Source of the DNA: JAGVSZ01 sp963747775
Lineage (GTDB): Bacteria; Pseudomonadota; Gammaproteobacteria; Burkholderiales; SG8-39
Direction of reading: 5' to 3'
Assembly: GCA_963747775.1 (NCBI GenBank)
Contig: CAVVGT010000018.1
Location: 1-64,000 of the forward strand
Length of the DNA: 64,000 nucleotides
Shown here: in pieces, positions 26,061-34,624 of the stretch
Position numbering within the stretch: the first letter of the stretch is position 1
Layout of the letters: each line of letters starts with the position of its first letter
Position numbers and translations under genes: made by a program
Notes under the pieces: model-generated
Database searches by the model: none
What the model saw: the letters and a program-made list of their open reading frames with translations, nothing else
Told to the model about the DNA's origin: nothing

Positions 26061-26741
26061 CTAGGCCGATACCCTGTCCAGAGCACGGCGAACCAGGCGC
26101 GTCCGCTCGGCGGAGAGGACCGAGCTTCTGCCTTCGGCGCAGAGCGCGCCGCGGAAGCCGAGCAGATCCGGCCCGATGCGCGCGAGCGGGGGAATGTCTT
26201 CCAGGCGGAGCGACCCCGCGAGCCCCGTCATCAGTCTCGCTTCGCGCGCGAGGCCGACGAAGCGGGCGAGCGCCGCGTCCTCGAGGTGGCGCCGCAGCCC
26301 GCCACCCGATTTCTCCGCGGTGTCGAGCATCGCACCTGCGAAGCCGGCCGCGCGCAGCGGTCCGAGCGCCGCGAGCGGCACGCCGCGATCGGCGAAGAAC
26401 ACCGCAACCAGGCGGTGCTCGCCCGCGACGTCCCGCAACCCGCGAATGCACGCGGGCAGGGCGGCGCCCGGCAAGAGGCCGAGCTTGACGTAGTCAACGC
26501 CGGTCGCGCCGATCCGGCGCGCCGCCTCGACCAGAAGGCGCGGCTCCAGCGGCCAGTCGCCCGCCGTAGCGCTCGTCAGGGCGCCGCCGGCGACGGCTGC
26601 GATCCCGCGCCCGATCTCGTCCGGTGAGAGGGCGCCGAGCGCGCCGTGCGCGGGGTCCTTGAAATCGATGATGTCGGCGCCCGCGGCAAGCGCGTCGGCT
26701 GCCTCCGCGCCGTCGCGGACGCTGGCGAGGAGTCGCGTCAT
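26061..26741 (-). CDS. mfnB: (5-formylfuran-3-yl)methyl phosphate synthase (MfnB)
   Basis: 226 residues. Makes the furan ring of methylofuran from two triose phosphates. Opens TRLLASVRDGAEAADALAAG; the Schiff-base region DIIDFKDPAHGALGAL gives Lys28 with Asp26, and DYVKLGLLPG gives Lys86. Its ATG overlaps the DUF447 stop (ATGA). Confidence 0.93.
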   Translation of the reverse strand: MTRLLASVRDGAEAADALAAGADIIDFKDPAHGALGALSPDEIGRGIAAVAGGALTSATAGDWPLEPRLLVEAARRIGATGVDYVKLGLLPGAALPACIRGLRDVAGEHRLVAVFFADRGVPLAALGPLRAAGFAGAMLDTAEKSGGGLRRHLEDAALARFVGLAREARLMTGLAGSLRLEDIPPLARIGPDLLGFRGALCAEGRSSVLSAERTRLVRRALDRVSA

Positions 26742-27304
26742 CGCGCCTGCTCCGCGCGGAATGCATCGATCCGCGCGACGAGCCACGACCACGCCTCGCG
26801 CTCGTTGGGCCCGGCGGTCTTGTCGATCGCGATCGCGAGGTATTTCATTTCGGTGTCGATCTTCTCCGCGGGCAACATGTGCAGGCGGCTCACGAGGATC
26901 GCTCCCTCGACCACCGCTGCTTGCGCGCGGTTGAAGCCGCGGAACGGGTGGTGGTTCGCGGCGAAGACGACGTCGCAATGCAGGCGCGGGCGTTCGCCGT
27001 CCTCATCGATTCGTGCCAGCGCGAGCTCGCGGTGGGCGAGAGCGCCGTCGAGGCGCACGCAATCGACGCGCTCGCAGGCTCGCGTGGGCCAGTCGGGCCG
27101 GCCGGTGAGGCAGCCGGCGATTACTCGCACGTCATCGGTGAAGTTCACCGCGGCGACGCGCGTCGCGAGCACGTTGTCGAGAGTGGTGGAGGGCCGGAAC
27201 GGAGCGAGGACGACGCGACCTTCCTTCGACTCGCGGATGCCCATCGGCGCGATGTGCACCCGGCCGCGGCTCGAGCGCGTGGTGACGACCGTCTCCCAGA
27301 TCAT
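26738..27304 (-). CDS. DUF447 family protein of the H4MPT/methylofuran cluster
   Basis: 188 residues. DUF447 pattern: MIWETVVTTRSSRGRVHIAP, FRPSTTLDNVLATRVAAVNF and NRAQAAVVEGAILVSRLHM. The family has a flavin-binding split-barrel look but its reaction is unknown. It is found in archaea and in methylotrophs with H4MPT. Placed between the DHPS-like gene and mfnB, coupled by ATGA to mfnB. Confidence 0.88.
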   Translation of the reverse strand: MIWETVVTTRSSRGRVHIAPMGIRESKEGRVVLAPFRPSTTLDNVLATRVAAVNFTDDVRVIAGCLTGRPDWPTRACERVDCVRLDGALAHRELALARIDEDGERPRLHCDVVFAANHHPFRGFNRAQAAVVEGAILVSRLHMLPAEKIDTEMKYLAIAIDKTAGPNEREAWSWLVARIDAFRAEQAR

Positions 27305-27311
27305 GCGCAGT

Positions 27312-28745
27312 TCATTCGTCGGCCCCGGATCCATCGGTCGCCCGGCGCCCGGGGTGCGCGAGCGTGGTGCCCGGGGCGCTCTGCCGCGAGAGGTCGTCGA
27401 GCACTGCCGGCACCGCCGCGCCCCAGCCGAGCTCGCTGTCCTGGGCGTAGCGCTTGCCGAGCTGCCACGCGATCTGCGCGCGGGCGAGCTCCACGCCCAG
27501 GTAGAAGGCGTGCGCCGCGTCGTGCTCCAGCCCGAGCAGCGGCCAGAGCGCGAACGGGTCGGCGGCGCAGTGATGGCGGTCGCGATTGAACACGTGCACG
27601 CCATCGTCGGACAGCATCACGCGGAAGCTGGGGTCGCGCACCGCCGCCGCGATCTCGGCGATGTCCGCCGGCGTATGGGGAAACGGCCGTTTCTCGTGCA
27701 GCGCGAGGAGGGCGGCCGAAAAATCCTTCGGCAACGCGTTCTCGCGCCGCGCGGCGTACATGATGCGGCGCGCGACGTCGGCCTCGCGCACGACCGAACG
27801 CGCATGCTCGCTCACCTGGACCACGAGCACGGCGGCCAGGCCGAGCTCCGAAGCGATACCGAAGAGGAGCGCATTCATGCCGATGGTGTCGGCATGCGTG
27901 AGCTCGGTCACGTTGCCGATGCCCATCATGATCGGCGCATCCGGACACGCGCGTCGGAGGGCGTGGTAGCGCGCGATCGAGTCGGTGAACCCGAAGTGGA
28001 TCGGATCGAGGATCGCATCCGCAAGATAGCTTCGGCCGCGTCGCTCGAGGACGGCGACGGCGCGCTGGAGCGACGCGAGGTCCTTCGCATCGCCCGGGAT
28101 CAGGACCGGCGTCGAGCCGACCTCGTCGGCAAGCCACAGCGTGTCTTCGCGCAGGCTCAGGAGGTAGTCGGCGCCGGCCCGACCCGCGCGCAGCAGCTCG
28201 TCGGTGTCAAACGAGTCCGCGCTCACCTTGAAGCCGACCGACCGGAGATGCGCGATCGCGTCCTCCAGGTGCGGAAATGGCGTCGCCGGCAGGCAGCCGA
28301 GGTCGATCACGTCGGCGCCGTCGGCGGCAAGCGCGCGGGCCCGTGCCTCGATCGCCGCAACGGTGAGCCTGGGTGCGTCAACGATCTCGGCGAAGACGAG
28401 CGTGTCGTAGCGCGACAGATCGGGCGCCGCTGCCTGCCGGCCGAAGAACTGCGGCAGATCCGCAAGCTCCTCGGGCCCGCGCACGACCGGCACGCCGAGG
28501 CTCCGGCTCACCGCGTCGAGATCGCCGCGGCAGCGCCCCGGCACCAGGATGCGATCGGCGCCCATCACATCCGGCAGGCGCCGCACGATCATCTCGGCCG
28601 TCATCAGGCCGGCCACGCTCAGGCCGAGCTCGTGCACCCGCCAGGTGAAGGCGGCGTCCGCCATCGACTCGAGCACGCGCGCCAGGCCCTTCTCGGCCAG
28701 CTTCCCGGTGAGGAAGAGGATGTGCTCGGGCTGGGCCTGGCTCAC
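27312..28745 (-). CDS. Dihydropteroate synthase-like protein of H4MPT synthesis
   Basis: 477 residues from GTG 28745. The middle part resembles a pterin-binding TIM barrel (GADVIDLGCLPATPFPHLED, VSADSFDTDELLRAG, DAILDPIHFGFTDSIARY, IMMGIGNVTELTHADT). The N-terminal part is a separate domain (HILFLTGKLAEKGLARVLES). It probably joins the pterin to the RFAP-derived arm of H4MPT. It is distinct from true FolP at 39207. The start overlaps the flavoprotein stop (GTGA). Confidence 0.88.
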   Translation of the reverse strand: MSQAQPEHILFLTGKLAEKGLARVLESMADAAFTWRVHELGLSVAGLMTAEMIVRRLPDVMGADRILVPGRCRGDLDAVSRSLGVPVVRGPEELADLPQFFGRQAAAPDLSRYDTLVFAEIVDAPRLTVAAIEARARALAADGADVIDLGCLPATPFPHLEDAIAHLRSVGFKVSADSFDTDELLRAGRAGADYLLSLREDTLWLADEVGSTPVLIPGDAKDLASLQRAVAVLERRGRSYLADAILDPIHFGFTDSIARYHALRRACPDAPIMMGIGNVTELTHADTIGMNALLFGIASELGLAAVLVVQVSEHARSVVREADVARRIMYAARRENALPKDFSAALLALHEKRPFPHTPADIAEIAAAVRDPSFRVMLSDDGVHVFNRDRHHCAADPFALWPLLGLEHDAAHAFYLGVELARAQIAWQLGKRYAQDSELGWGAAVPAVLDDLSRQSAPGTTLAHPGRRATDGSGADE

Positions 28746-29329
28746 CGCGGCGGGGTCGACACGAGTACCGGCTCGGGCGCAGGCGCGCCGACCTCGCGCA
28801 GCCGCTGCTCGAGGGCTGCGCGCAGGGCCTCGAAGCTCGCGACGACCTGCACCAGCGGGAAGCGCCCGAGCCGCTCGGTGTTCTCGAGATCGATCGGCCG
28901 CGGGTACACGGTGACCCATTCGCCCGGCGCTTCGGTTTCGAGCTGCGGCGTCGTGTCGCAGGCGAGGACGATCGCCGGAACCCGGCACTTCCCCGCTTGC
29001 GCGAAGATGTTCGTGACCAGCGTGTCGGAGATGCCCGCGACGCACTTCGCCACCGTGTTCGAGGTCGCCGGCGCCACGACCACGGTGTGATAGTGCTGAT
29101 GGTAGAAGAGCCCGACCGGCGCGGCGCTCGCGGTGTTGTCGTGGAACACCCGGAAGTGCTGTCGCAGCCCCTTCATGCCGAACCCGTACATGTGTAGCAC
29201 TTCCGCCGCCGCCTTCGAGGGGTAGAGGTCGACATCCGGCAGCGTGCGCGCGAAGTCGAGGCACTCGCGCAGGTAGTGGCCGGATCCCGTCAGACCCCAG
29301 GCGAGGCGCGGTCGGGCAGGGTGCTTCAT
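28742..29329 (-). CDS. Archaeal-type flavoprotein, probable dihydromethanopterin reductase (DmrB/AfpA-like)
   Basis: 195 residues. Flavoprotein fold: LAWGLTGSGHYLRECLDFAR, TVVVAPATSNTVAKCVAGIS and DTLVTNIFAQAGK. DmrB-type proteins reduce dihydromethanopterin to H4MPT with FMN. First gene of the minus-strand operon ending in mfnB; its ribosome site is weak. Confidence 0.87.
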   Translation of the reverse strand: MKHPARPRLAWGLTGSGHYLRECLDFARTLPDVDLYPSKAAAEVLHMYGFGMKGLRQHFRVFHDNTASAAPVGLFYHQHYHTVVVAPATSNTVAKCVAGISDTLVTNIFAQAGKCRVPAIVLACDTTPQLETEAPGEWVTVYPRPIDLENTERLGRFPLVQVVASFEALRAALEQRLREVGAPAPEPVLVSTPPR

Positions 29330-29377
29330 GGCGCGAGGATAACCGACGCCGGCCGCGCCCGCGGCCAGGCGCCCGGT

Positions 29378-31339
29378 TCAATGCAGGGGCTTCGTGATCG
29401 GCCAGCTGATCTGCAGCCGCTGCATCTTCCGATAGAGGGTGTTGCGGCTGACGCCGAGCTTGCGCGCGACGTGGCTGATGTTCCCGCGCTCGAGCTCGAG
29501 CTCGTGGAGCAGGGCGTCGCGCTCGGCCTTCCCGAGCGCGTTGAGCGAGGCCGTCTCCGGCAGCGGCGCCGGTTCGGCCGCTGCGGGGCCGAGACCGTAG
29601 TCGGATGGCACGTCGCGCAGCTCGAGCCGGTCGGACACGCGGAGGGCGATCATGGCGCGCAGGACGTTGCGCAACTGCCGAATGTTCCCCGGCCACTGAT
29701 AGGCGCAGAGCGCATGGATTACCTCTTCGCTCAGCGACACCGAGGGCGTCGCGGCCGCCTCCTGCGCGAAGATATGCAGGATGAGCTCGCGCCGGTCCGT
29801 CCGGTCGCGGAGCCGCGGCAGGTTTAGCACGAGACCCTGGAGCCGGTATAGGAGGTCCTCACGAAACGCGCCGCGCCGGACGTTCTCCTCGATCCCGGAG
29901 TGCGCCGCGCTCACGAGGCGGATGTCGACCTTGGCCGGCGTCTCGGTGTCGAGCGCAATCATCTCGCGCTCCGCCAGCACGTGGAGCAGCTGAGCCTGTA
30001 TCGGCAGGGGCAACGCGCCGACGTCGTCCAGGAACAGCGTCCCGCCATGTGCCTGCGCGATCTTGCCGCGATGGCCCTCGCGCGGCGCACCGGCGGTCGG
30101 GGCGGGCCGGTAGCCGAAGAGCTCGGCGGCGACGAGCGCCTCGGGGATCGCGGCGCAGTTGACCGCCACGAACGACTTCTCGGCGCGCTCGCTCGCGGCG
30201 TGCAACGCGCGCGCGAAGAGCTCCTTTCCCGTCCCGGTCTCCCCGAGTAGGAGAATCGGCACGTCGCGCGACGCCACGCGCTTCGCTGCCTGGATGTTGC
30301 GCGCCATCGCTGGGTCGCCGAGATTCAGCTCGTCGAGCGCGCTGCGGTTCGCGGTGGAGATCGAGTGCTCGGAATGCACCGCAGTCCGGGTCGCGCTCGT
30401 TCCCCACTGTCTGGACTCGGGTTCCTGCGCGATGGCGAAGAAGCGGCCGCCATGGCGCGCTTCGTAGATCGGCAGCGGGTGGAACGACTTCCGGTGGCTG
30501 CGGGCGACCAGTGCCGACAACGAGATGTTGAACACGCGCTCGAGCGGTGCGCCGACGAGCTCGGCGGCGCTCTTGCAGCCGAGCTGGAACATCGCGTCGC
30601 GATCCACCGCGACGATCGCGCCGTCGAGACCGAGCGCGACGATGCCTTCGCTCCACGTCCCGACGAGCTCCGGGCGGCTGTGGAACCGGACCACGAACGC
30701 GTCGCGGAACTGATGCAGGAACAGGCGGTTCTCGATCATCTGCGCCGACATGTTCACCAGCACCAGCGTGTGCTGCTGCGCCCGGTCCGACTCGCCCGAG
30801 GCGTCGAGGACGGCGACGAGCTCGCCACGGTGATCGAAGACCGGTGCGGCACAGCAGGTAAGGCCGGTGTTGCGCGTCAGGAAGTGCTGGTCGCGGTGGA
30901 TGATCACCGGCGCGCGCTCGAACAGGCACGTCCCCATGCCGTTGGTGCCGCCGTGACGCTCGCTCCACACCGCCCCGAGCACGAGTCCGGCGCGCGAGGC
31001 CGCCCGCTTGAAGCTCGGATCGCCGTAATAGGAGAGCAGGACGCCTTCGCGGTCGGTGAGGATGATCGAGTGGCCGGAGCCGGCGAGCTGCTGATAGAGG
31101 TGCGCCATCTCGGTGTCGGCGAACGACACCAGCTCGGCGTTCTGCTCCTTGCAGAGCAGGAGTGCCTCGCGCGAGACGACGACAGCCTCCGCATTCGACT
31201 GCGGATCCAGCCCGTACTCGTTGACGCAACGCAGCCAGGAGCGCTTCACGTGCTCCGGAGCCTTTGCTCCGTCTTCGCGCGCGGTGCCCCGGATGACGGA
31301 GTAGATGAACCGGGCATGCGTGCCGGTCGGCTGAAGCAT
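29378..31339 (-). CDS. AcoR-type enhancer-binding regulator with altered GAFTGA loop
   Basis: 653 residues: GAF-like sensor (about 60-205), PAS-like region (about 225-310), AAA+ domain and C-terminal Fis-type helix-turn-helix (ISHVARKLGVSRNTLYRKM). Walker A GETGTGKE begins at 366; Walker B GGTLFLDDVG at 432. The sigma-54 contact loop normally reading GAFTGA is here APTAGA (about 413-418, in ELFGYRPAPTAGAPREG). A strong ribosome site (AAGGAGGA) precedes ATG 31339. It adjoins the xox locus and is its likely regulator (inference). Confidence 0.92.
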   Translation of the reverse strand: MLQPTGTHARFIYSVIRGTAREDGAKAPEHVKRSWLRCVNEYGLDPQSNAEAVVVSREALLLCKEQNAELVSFADTEMAHLYQQLAGSGHSIILTDREGVLLSYYGDPSFKRAASRAGLVLGAVWSERHGGTNGMGTCLFERAPVIIHRDQHFLTRNTGLTCCAAPVFDHRGELVAVLDASGESDRAQQHTLVLVNMSAQMIENRLFLHQFRDAFVVRFHSRPELVGTWSEGIVALGLDGAIVAVDRDAMFQLGCKSAAELVGAPLERVFNISLSALVARSHRKSFHPLPIYEARHGGRFFAIAQEPESRQWGTSATRTAVHSEHSISTANRSALDELNLGDPAMARNIQAAKRVASRDVPILLLGETGTGKELFARALHAASERAEKSFVAVNCAAIPEALVAAELFGYRPAPTAGAPREGHRGKIAQAHGGTLFLDDVGALPLPIQAQLLHVLAEREMIALDTETPAKVDIRLVSAAHSGIEENVRRGAFREDLLYRLQGLVLNLPRLRDRTDRRELILHIFAQEAAATPSVSLSEEVIHALCAYQWPGNIRQLRNVLRAMIALRVSDRLELRDVPSDYGLGPAAAEPAPLPETASLNALGKAERDALLHELELERGNISHVARKLGVSRNTLYRKMQRLQISWPITKPLH

Positions 31340-31406
31340 GATCTCCTCCTTCGTAGCAGGCGCTGCGCTGTGGTTTGTTGTCGTTGCGGCTCGCGCTGCG
31401 GTGGCG

Positions 31407-31434
31407 ATTATATGTCACGCGGCGATGCCGCCAA
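31407..31434 (-). promoter_or_regulatory. Probable sigma-70 promoter of the AcoR-type regulator gene
   Basis: Minus strand: -35-like TTGGCG (31429-31434), 16-bp spacer and a perfect -10 TATAAT (31407-31412), about 68 bp upstream of the regulator ATG. No other gene lies in this gap (31340-31481). Confidence 0.6.
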
Positions 31435-31481
31435 GCGCGGACGGGGGCATGGCCGTGCGTGGGATTGGGGGCCGGCCCACG

Positions 31482-32507
31482 CTAAGGCTTGGCCAACTCG
31501 TGTCGCTCGCGAGCGACATAGGCGTGGTGAACGTTACGCGGATGCACCACCTCGTAGAGCGCCCAGTCCCGGTACTCGGATATCGCCACCGTCCGCGGCG
31601 CCTCGAGCAGGCTGACCCGGGCGGCGTAGGCCTGCGCGGTACGGGCGTCGAGTGCGGCCAGGTACGCCGCGACGGCTTCCAGGCTCGAGCGGTCCCCGGC
31701 CGGCCCGTAGGCGGGGACGATTCCCCGGGCCGGGACCTGCGCGAGGTCGCGGAGCGCCCGGATCCAATCCGCCAAGACACCATCCCGCGTTTCGGGGATG
31801 CGCCCGAAGCTCGTCAACCCGCCGGCGAAGAGGAACCCCGATTCGGGGTCCCATACGGCGATGCTTCCCGGCGCCGCGGCGCCGCTGTAGTCGAGGAGTT
31901 CCAGGCGGCGGCCCGCGGCGACGAGCGGTTGGGAGCCCTTGAACAGCCGGTCGGGGCGGGGCACGCGTGTCCCGGCGGTGAGGTCGTCGCCCAGCTCGTT
32001 CGCGAGGTTCCGCAGGCAGAGCGCGCAGCGCTCGGCGATGAGCTTCGCCGCGGCCTCGTGCGCCACGACCTGCGCGCCGTGCTGCTGGAAGACCGTCGCG
32101 CCGAAGATTGCGTCGTCGACCGGGCGCGTGAGGACGACGAGCGTGAGCGGCTTCGCGGTCCGCGCGCGAATCGCGCCGATCATGTGCTCGGCGAAAGCAG
32201 CGGTCGAACCGCTGTCGATGACGACCACCCCCGCGGCGGCCACGATGAAGCCCTGATTGGATACGTGACCGCGGTTCGCGCGGCTCGGCTCCTCGCGCGC
32301 GCCATAGAACGCGTAGACGCCCTGGCCGAGCGCGTCGGGCTCCGGGAACGGCGCCGCGAAGCATCCGGCCGCCCAGGTGGCGAGCGCCGCGAGGAGCGTG
32401 TGCGCTGACCCGCGTGCTAGGATCGACTGCGGCTCAGACCGACTGCAACACGAAGGAGGAGCTATGTCGTCGCCCGCCTGGATTGCGCTCGTGATCGCGT
32501 TGGCCAT
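31482..32507 (-). CDS. Metallo-beta-lactamase-fold protein of a quinoprotein relay locus, metal ligands lost
   Basis: A protein of about 341 residues with signal-like TLLAALATWAAGCFAAPFP. It is laid out like the zinc hydrolase at 33701-34624. Where that protein has VVNTHVHPDHILG this one reads VVLTRPVDDAIFG. The later Asp (SDLLF) is Gly (GGLTS) and the last His (VVPGHG) is Tyr (IVPAYG). So zinc binding as in the family is unlikely. The start is unclear: in-frame ATGs at 32507 and 32549 lie inside the divergent gene at 32464. It could be a structural paralogue or a decaying gene. Confidence 0.8.
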   Translation of the reverse strand: MANAITSAIQAGDDIAPPSCCSRSEPQSILARGSAHTLLAALATWAAGCFAAPFPEPDALGQGVYAFYGAREEPSRANRGHVSNQGFIVAAAGVVVIDSGSTAAFAEHMIGAIRARTAKPLTLVVLTRPVDDAIFGATVFQQHGAQVVAHEAAAKLIAERCALCLRNLANELGDDLTAGTRVPRPDRLFKGSQPLVAAGRRLELLDYSGAAAPGSIAVWDPESGFLFAGGLTSFGRIPETRDGVLADWIRALRDLAQVPARGIVPAYGPAGDRSSLEAVAAYLAALDARTAQAYAARVSLLEAPRTVAISEYRDWALYEVVHPRNVHHAYVARERHELAKP

Positions 32508-32829
32508 CGTTCCCGCCGGCACTGTAGCTGCGCAGGGTAAAGGCGCCAAGGTCTACCCCACCGTGGATCGCGTCGAGTTCGTCCTCGAGTGCATGCAGAA
32601 GAACGGTGCCAAGCAGGAGTTTCTCTACAAGTGCTCGTGCGTGATCGACGATATTGCCGAGAAGCTCGCCTACGACGATTTCGTCGAGGCGGCCACCGCG
32701 GCGCGCTTTCAGAGTCTCGGCGGCGAGCGGGGCGGCGTGTTCCGCGATCCGCCGAAGACGCGCGAAATGGCGCAGCGCTACGTCAAGATCCAGGGCGAGG
32801 CGATGAAGCGTTGCGACGTGCCGCGTTGA
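32464..32829 (+). CDS. Small exported cysteine-containing protein of the xox locus
   Basis: 121 residues with a signal peptide (MSSPAWIALVIALAIVPAGT, cleavage near VAA-Q). The mature part has four cysteines (C43, C57, C59, C117), including YKCSCVIDDIAE. An excellent ribosome site, GAAGGAGGAG, precedes the ATG. I do not recognise a named family. Its place among SoxYZ-like and metallo-hydrolase genes suggests a periplasmic partner of the quinoprotein relay. Its stop abuts the convergent SoxYZ-like stop. Confidence 0.85.
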   Translation: MSSPAWIALVIALAIVPAGTVAAQGKGAKVYPTVDRVEFVLECMQKNGAKQEFLYKCSCVIDDIAEKLAYDDFVEAATAARFQSLGGERGGVFRDPPKTREMAQRYVKIQGEAMKRCDVPR

Positions 32830-33660
32830 TCAACCCGGACCGCGCCGGACGGCGAGCCTCGCCTCGAACCTGAGCTCCTTGGTGTCGACCGCCTCCGCCT
32901 TCAGCTCGCCGTCGCCGACGGGCACGAAATAGAAGCGGAAGTTCGGGTTCTCGCTGATCGAGAAATCGACCTCGGCGGTGAGGATCGGCTTGCCGGCGTA
33001 GGTCACCTTGATCAAGCGCACGAAGTACGCCGGGGTGTAGTGGCGCGTCAGCTGGTCCATTACCAGGCCCGAGTCGTTCGGGTGGCTGATCATCAGCTGC
33101 GCGAGGGCCGGCTGGTTGTCGCTCACGCTGCCGTCGACGGCGAGGCGCATGCGACCGACGCGCGCGGCGGCGGCGGCAGGATCCTTGCCGGCGGGGGCCG
33201 AGCAGCCGCCCGACGCCTTGACGAAGCGGGCGTCCGCGAAGAGCGTGCCGTCGGAGAGCTCGGCCACGGCGCGCACGTGGGTGTATTCCTCGATGCGGAT
33301 GCGGGTCTCGAGATCGGCGCGTCCGCTTTCCGGCGTGAGCTCGAACATCGCCGCGAGCGGCGAGGGGTTCTTGTCCACGATCAGGTAGATGCGGCGGACA
33401 TAGCGCTCTGGCCGCTGGGTGAGCTTGGTGCGGATGGCGACCGGCACGACGGCCGCGTCCTCGGCGCGGACGGGCGTGACGAGCTCAATGATGCCGCGCG
33501 CGTCGCTCGCCACCGGCCGATTCTCGAACAGCGAGCGCTGGAGCTTTTTCCAGATCGCCGTTTCGGGGTCGGGCACGTCGTTTGCCCGGGCCCCGGCGGC
33601 GAGGATCGACGCGAGGCCGGCGAGCGCGGCGCGGAGCAGAAAGCGTCTGGGGCTATACAA
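32830..33660 (-). CDS. Quinoprotein dehydrogenase-associated SoxYZ-like carrier protein
   Basis: 276 residues. SoxY-like N-terminal part fused to a SoxZ-like C-terminal part (HYTPAYFVRLIKVTYAGKPI, FSISENPNFRFYFVP). The likely carrier cysteine is C153 (FVKASGGCSAP). The leader has a Tat-like RRFLLRAALAG. I chose TTG 33660 because GGAG lies 7 bases upstream; ATG 33726 would overlap the upstream gene. The family is found with PQQ dehydrogenases; the bound group and reaction are unknown. Confidence 0.88.
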   Translation of the reverse strand: MYSPRRFLLRAALAGLASILAAGARANDVPDPETAIWKKLQRSLFENRPVASDARGIIELVTPVRAEDAAVVPVAIRTKLTQRPERYVRRIYLIVDKNPSPLAAMFELTPESGRADLETRIRIEEYTHVRAVAELSDGTLFADARFVKASGGCSAPAGKDPAAAAARVGRMRLAVDGSVSDNQPALAQLMISHPNDSGLVMDQLTRHYTPAYFVRLIKVTYAGKPILTAEVDFSISENPNFRFYFVPVGDGELKAEAVDTKELRFEARLAVRRGPG

Positions 33661-33700
33661 CGGGAGTCTCCAAGAGCCCTGGCCGAAGGTCAGGCCAACA

Positions 33701-34624
33701 TTACTCTTCCCATTCGAGTTCGGCAAAGGCCGCGGTGACGTTGCGTCGGTGGAAGGCGTCGAACAGCAGCCACTTGTCGCGCCCGCTTCCGCCGATGGTC
33801 TCGACCGCCTCCTGGAGCGTCTTCCGGGCGCGCAGCGCTGCCCGGGTCTCGCTCAGCAGCGCGTGTAGATAGCTTTCCTGCGCGGCAGTCGCGCCGGGCC
33901 AGTCGCTGGTGACGTTGCCGTGGCCCGGCACCACGCGCCTGGCGGTGAAGCGCTTCAGGTCGGCGAGCACCTGCAGCCACCCCCGCAAGCTCCCGTCGAC
34001 CACGGGAATGCGCTCGATGAACAGCAGATCCGATAACCACAGCGTTCCAGTCCGCTCGTCGAATACCGTCAGATCGTGGTCGGTATGTGCCGTCGGCCAA
34101 GCGCGAAGCTCGAGCGCCCGGTCACCGAGGTCGAGGGTCGCGCTCCCTGTCACGGCGCGCGTCGGCGGGATGATCTCGGCGTCGGCCGCATCCGGGCCGA
34201 GGGCGCGCTTCGCTGCGGCGAGATAGACCCGGCCGCGGGCAGCCATGGCCGCGGCGAGCTTCGCATGCCCCACGAACTCCGGGCGATCCGCTGCGAACGC
34301 GGCGTTGCCGAGGATGTGGTCGGGATGAACGTGGGTATTCACGACGTAGCAGACCGGAAGTGGGGTGACCTTGCGGATGGCTGCCCGCAGCGAGCGCCCG
34401 ACCTCCGGGCTGCCGCCGGTGTCGATTACCGCCACGCAGCGGCTGCCGACGATGAAGCCGATGTTTGCGATCGCACCCTGGTTCGAGGGCGACGCTTCGG
34501 CCTGCGCGCCGGCATGCACGAGGATGCCGGCAGCGATTTCCGCTACTGGTAGCGCGTCGCCGGCAGCCGCTGTGCCGCTGGCGACTATGGCGGCGCAGCA
34601 AAAGCGCGCGCCGAAGGCCCTCAA
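33701..34624 (-). CDS. Quinoprotein relay system zinc metallohydrolase (SoxH-like)
   Basis: 307 residues with a signal peptide. A full zinc site is visible: HVHPDH at 98-103, H183 in AHTDHDL, D199 in WLSDLLF and H235 in VVPGHGN. This is the active-looking partner of the SoxYZ-like carrier downstream. The start, TTG 34624, overlaps the pterin dehydratase stop (TTGA); no ATG gives a better start. Confidence 0.88.
   Translation of the reverse strand: MRAFGARFCCAAIVASGTAAAGDALPVAEIAAGILVHAGAQAEASPSNQGAIANIGFIVGSRCVAVIDTGGSPEVGRSLRAAIRKVTPLPVCYVVNTHVHPDHILGNAAFAADRPEFVGHAKLAAAMAARGRVYLAAAKRALGPDAADAEIIPPTRAVTGSATLDLGDRALELRAWPTAHTDHDLTVFDERTGTLWLSDLLFIERIPVVDGSLRGWLQVLADLKRFTARRVVPGHGNVTSDWPGATAAQESYLHALLSETRAALRARKTLQEAVETIGGSGRDKWLLFDAFHRRNVTAAFAELEWEE

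Noticed and set aside
26646..29090. 814-residue open frame on the plus strand
   Set aside because: It is the mirror of the minus-strand DUF447 and DHPS-like genes; composition is arginine-rich and no family pattern is seen.
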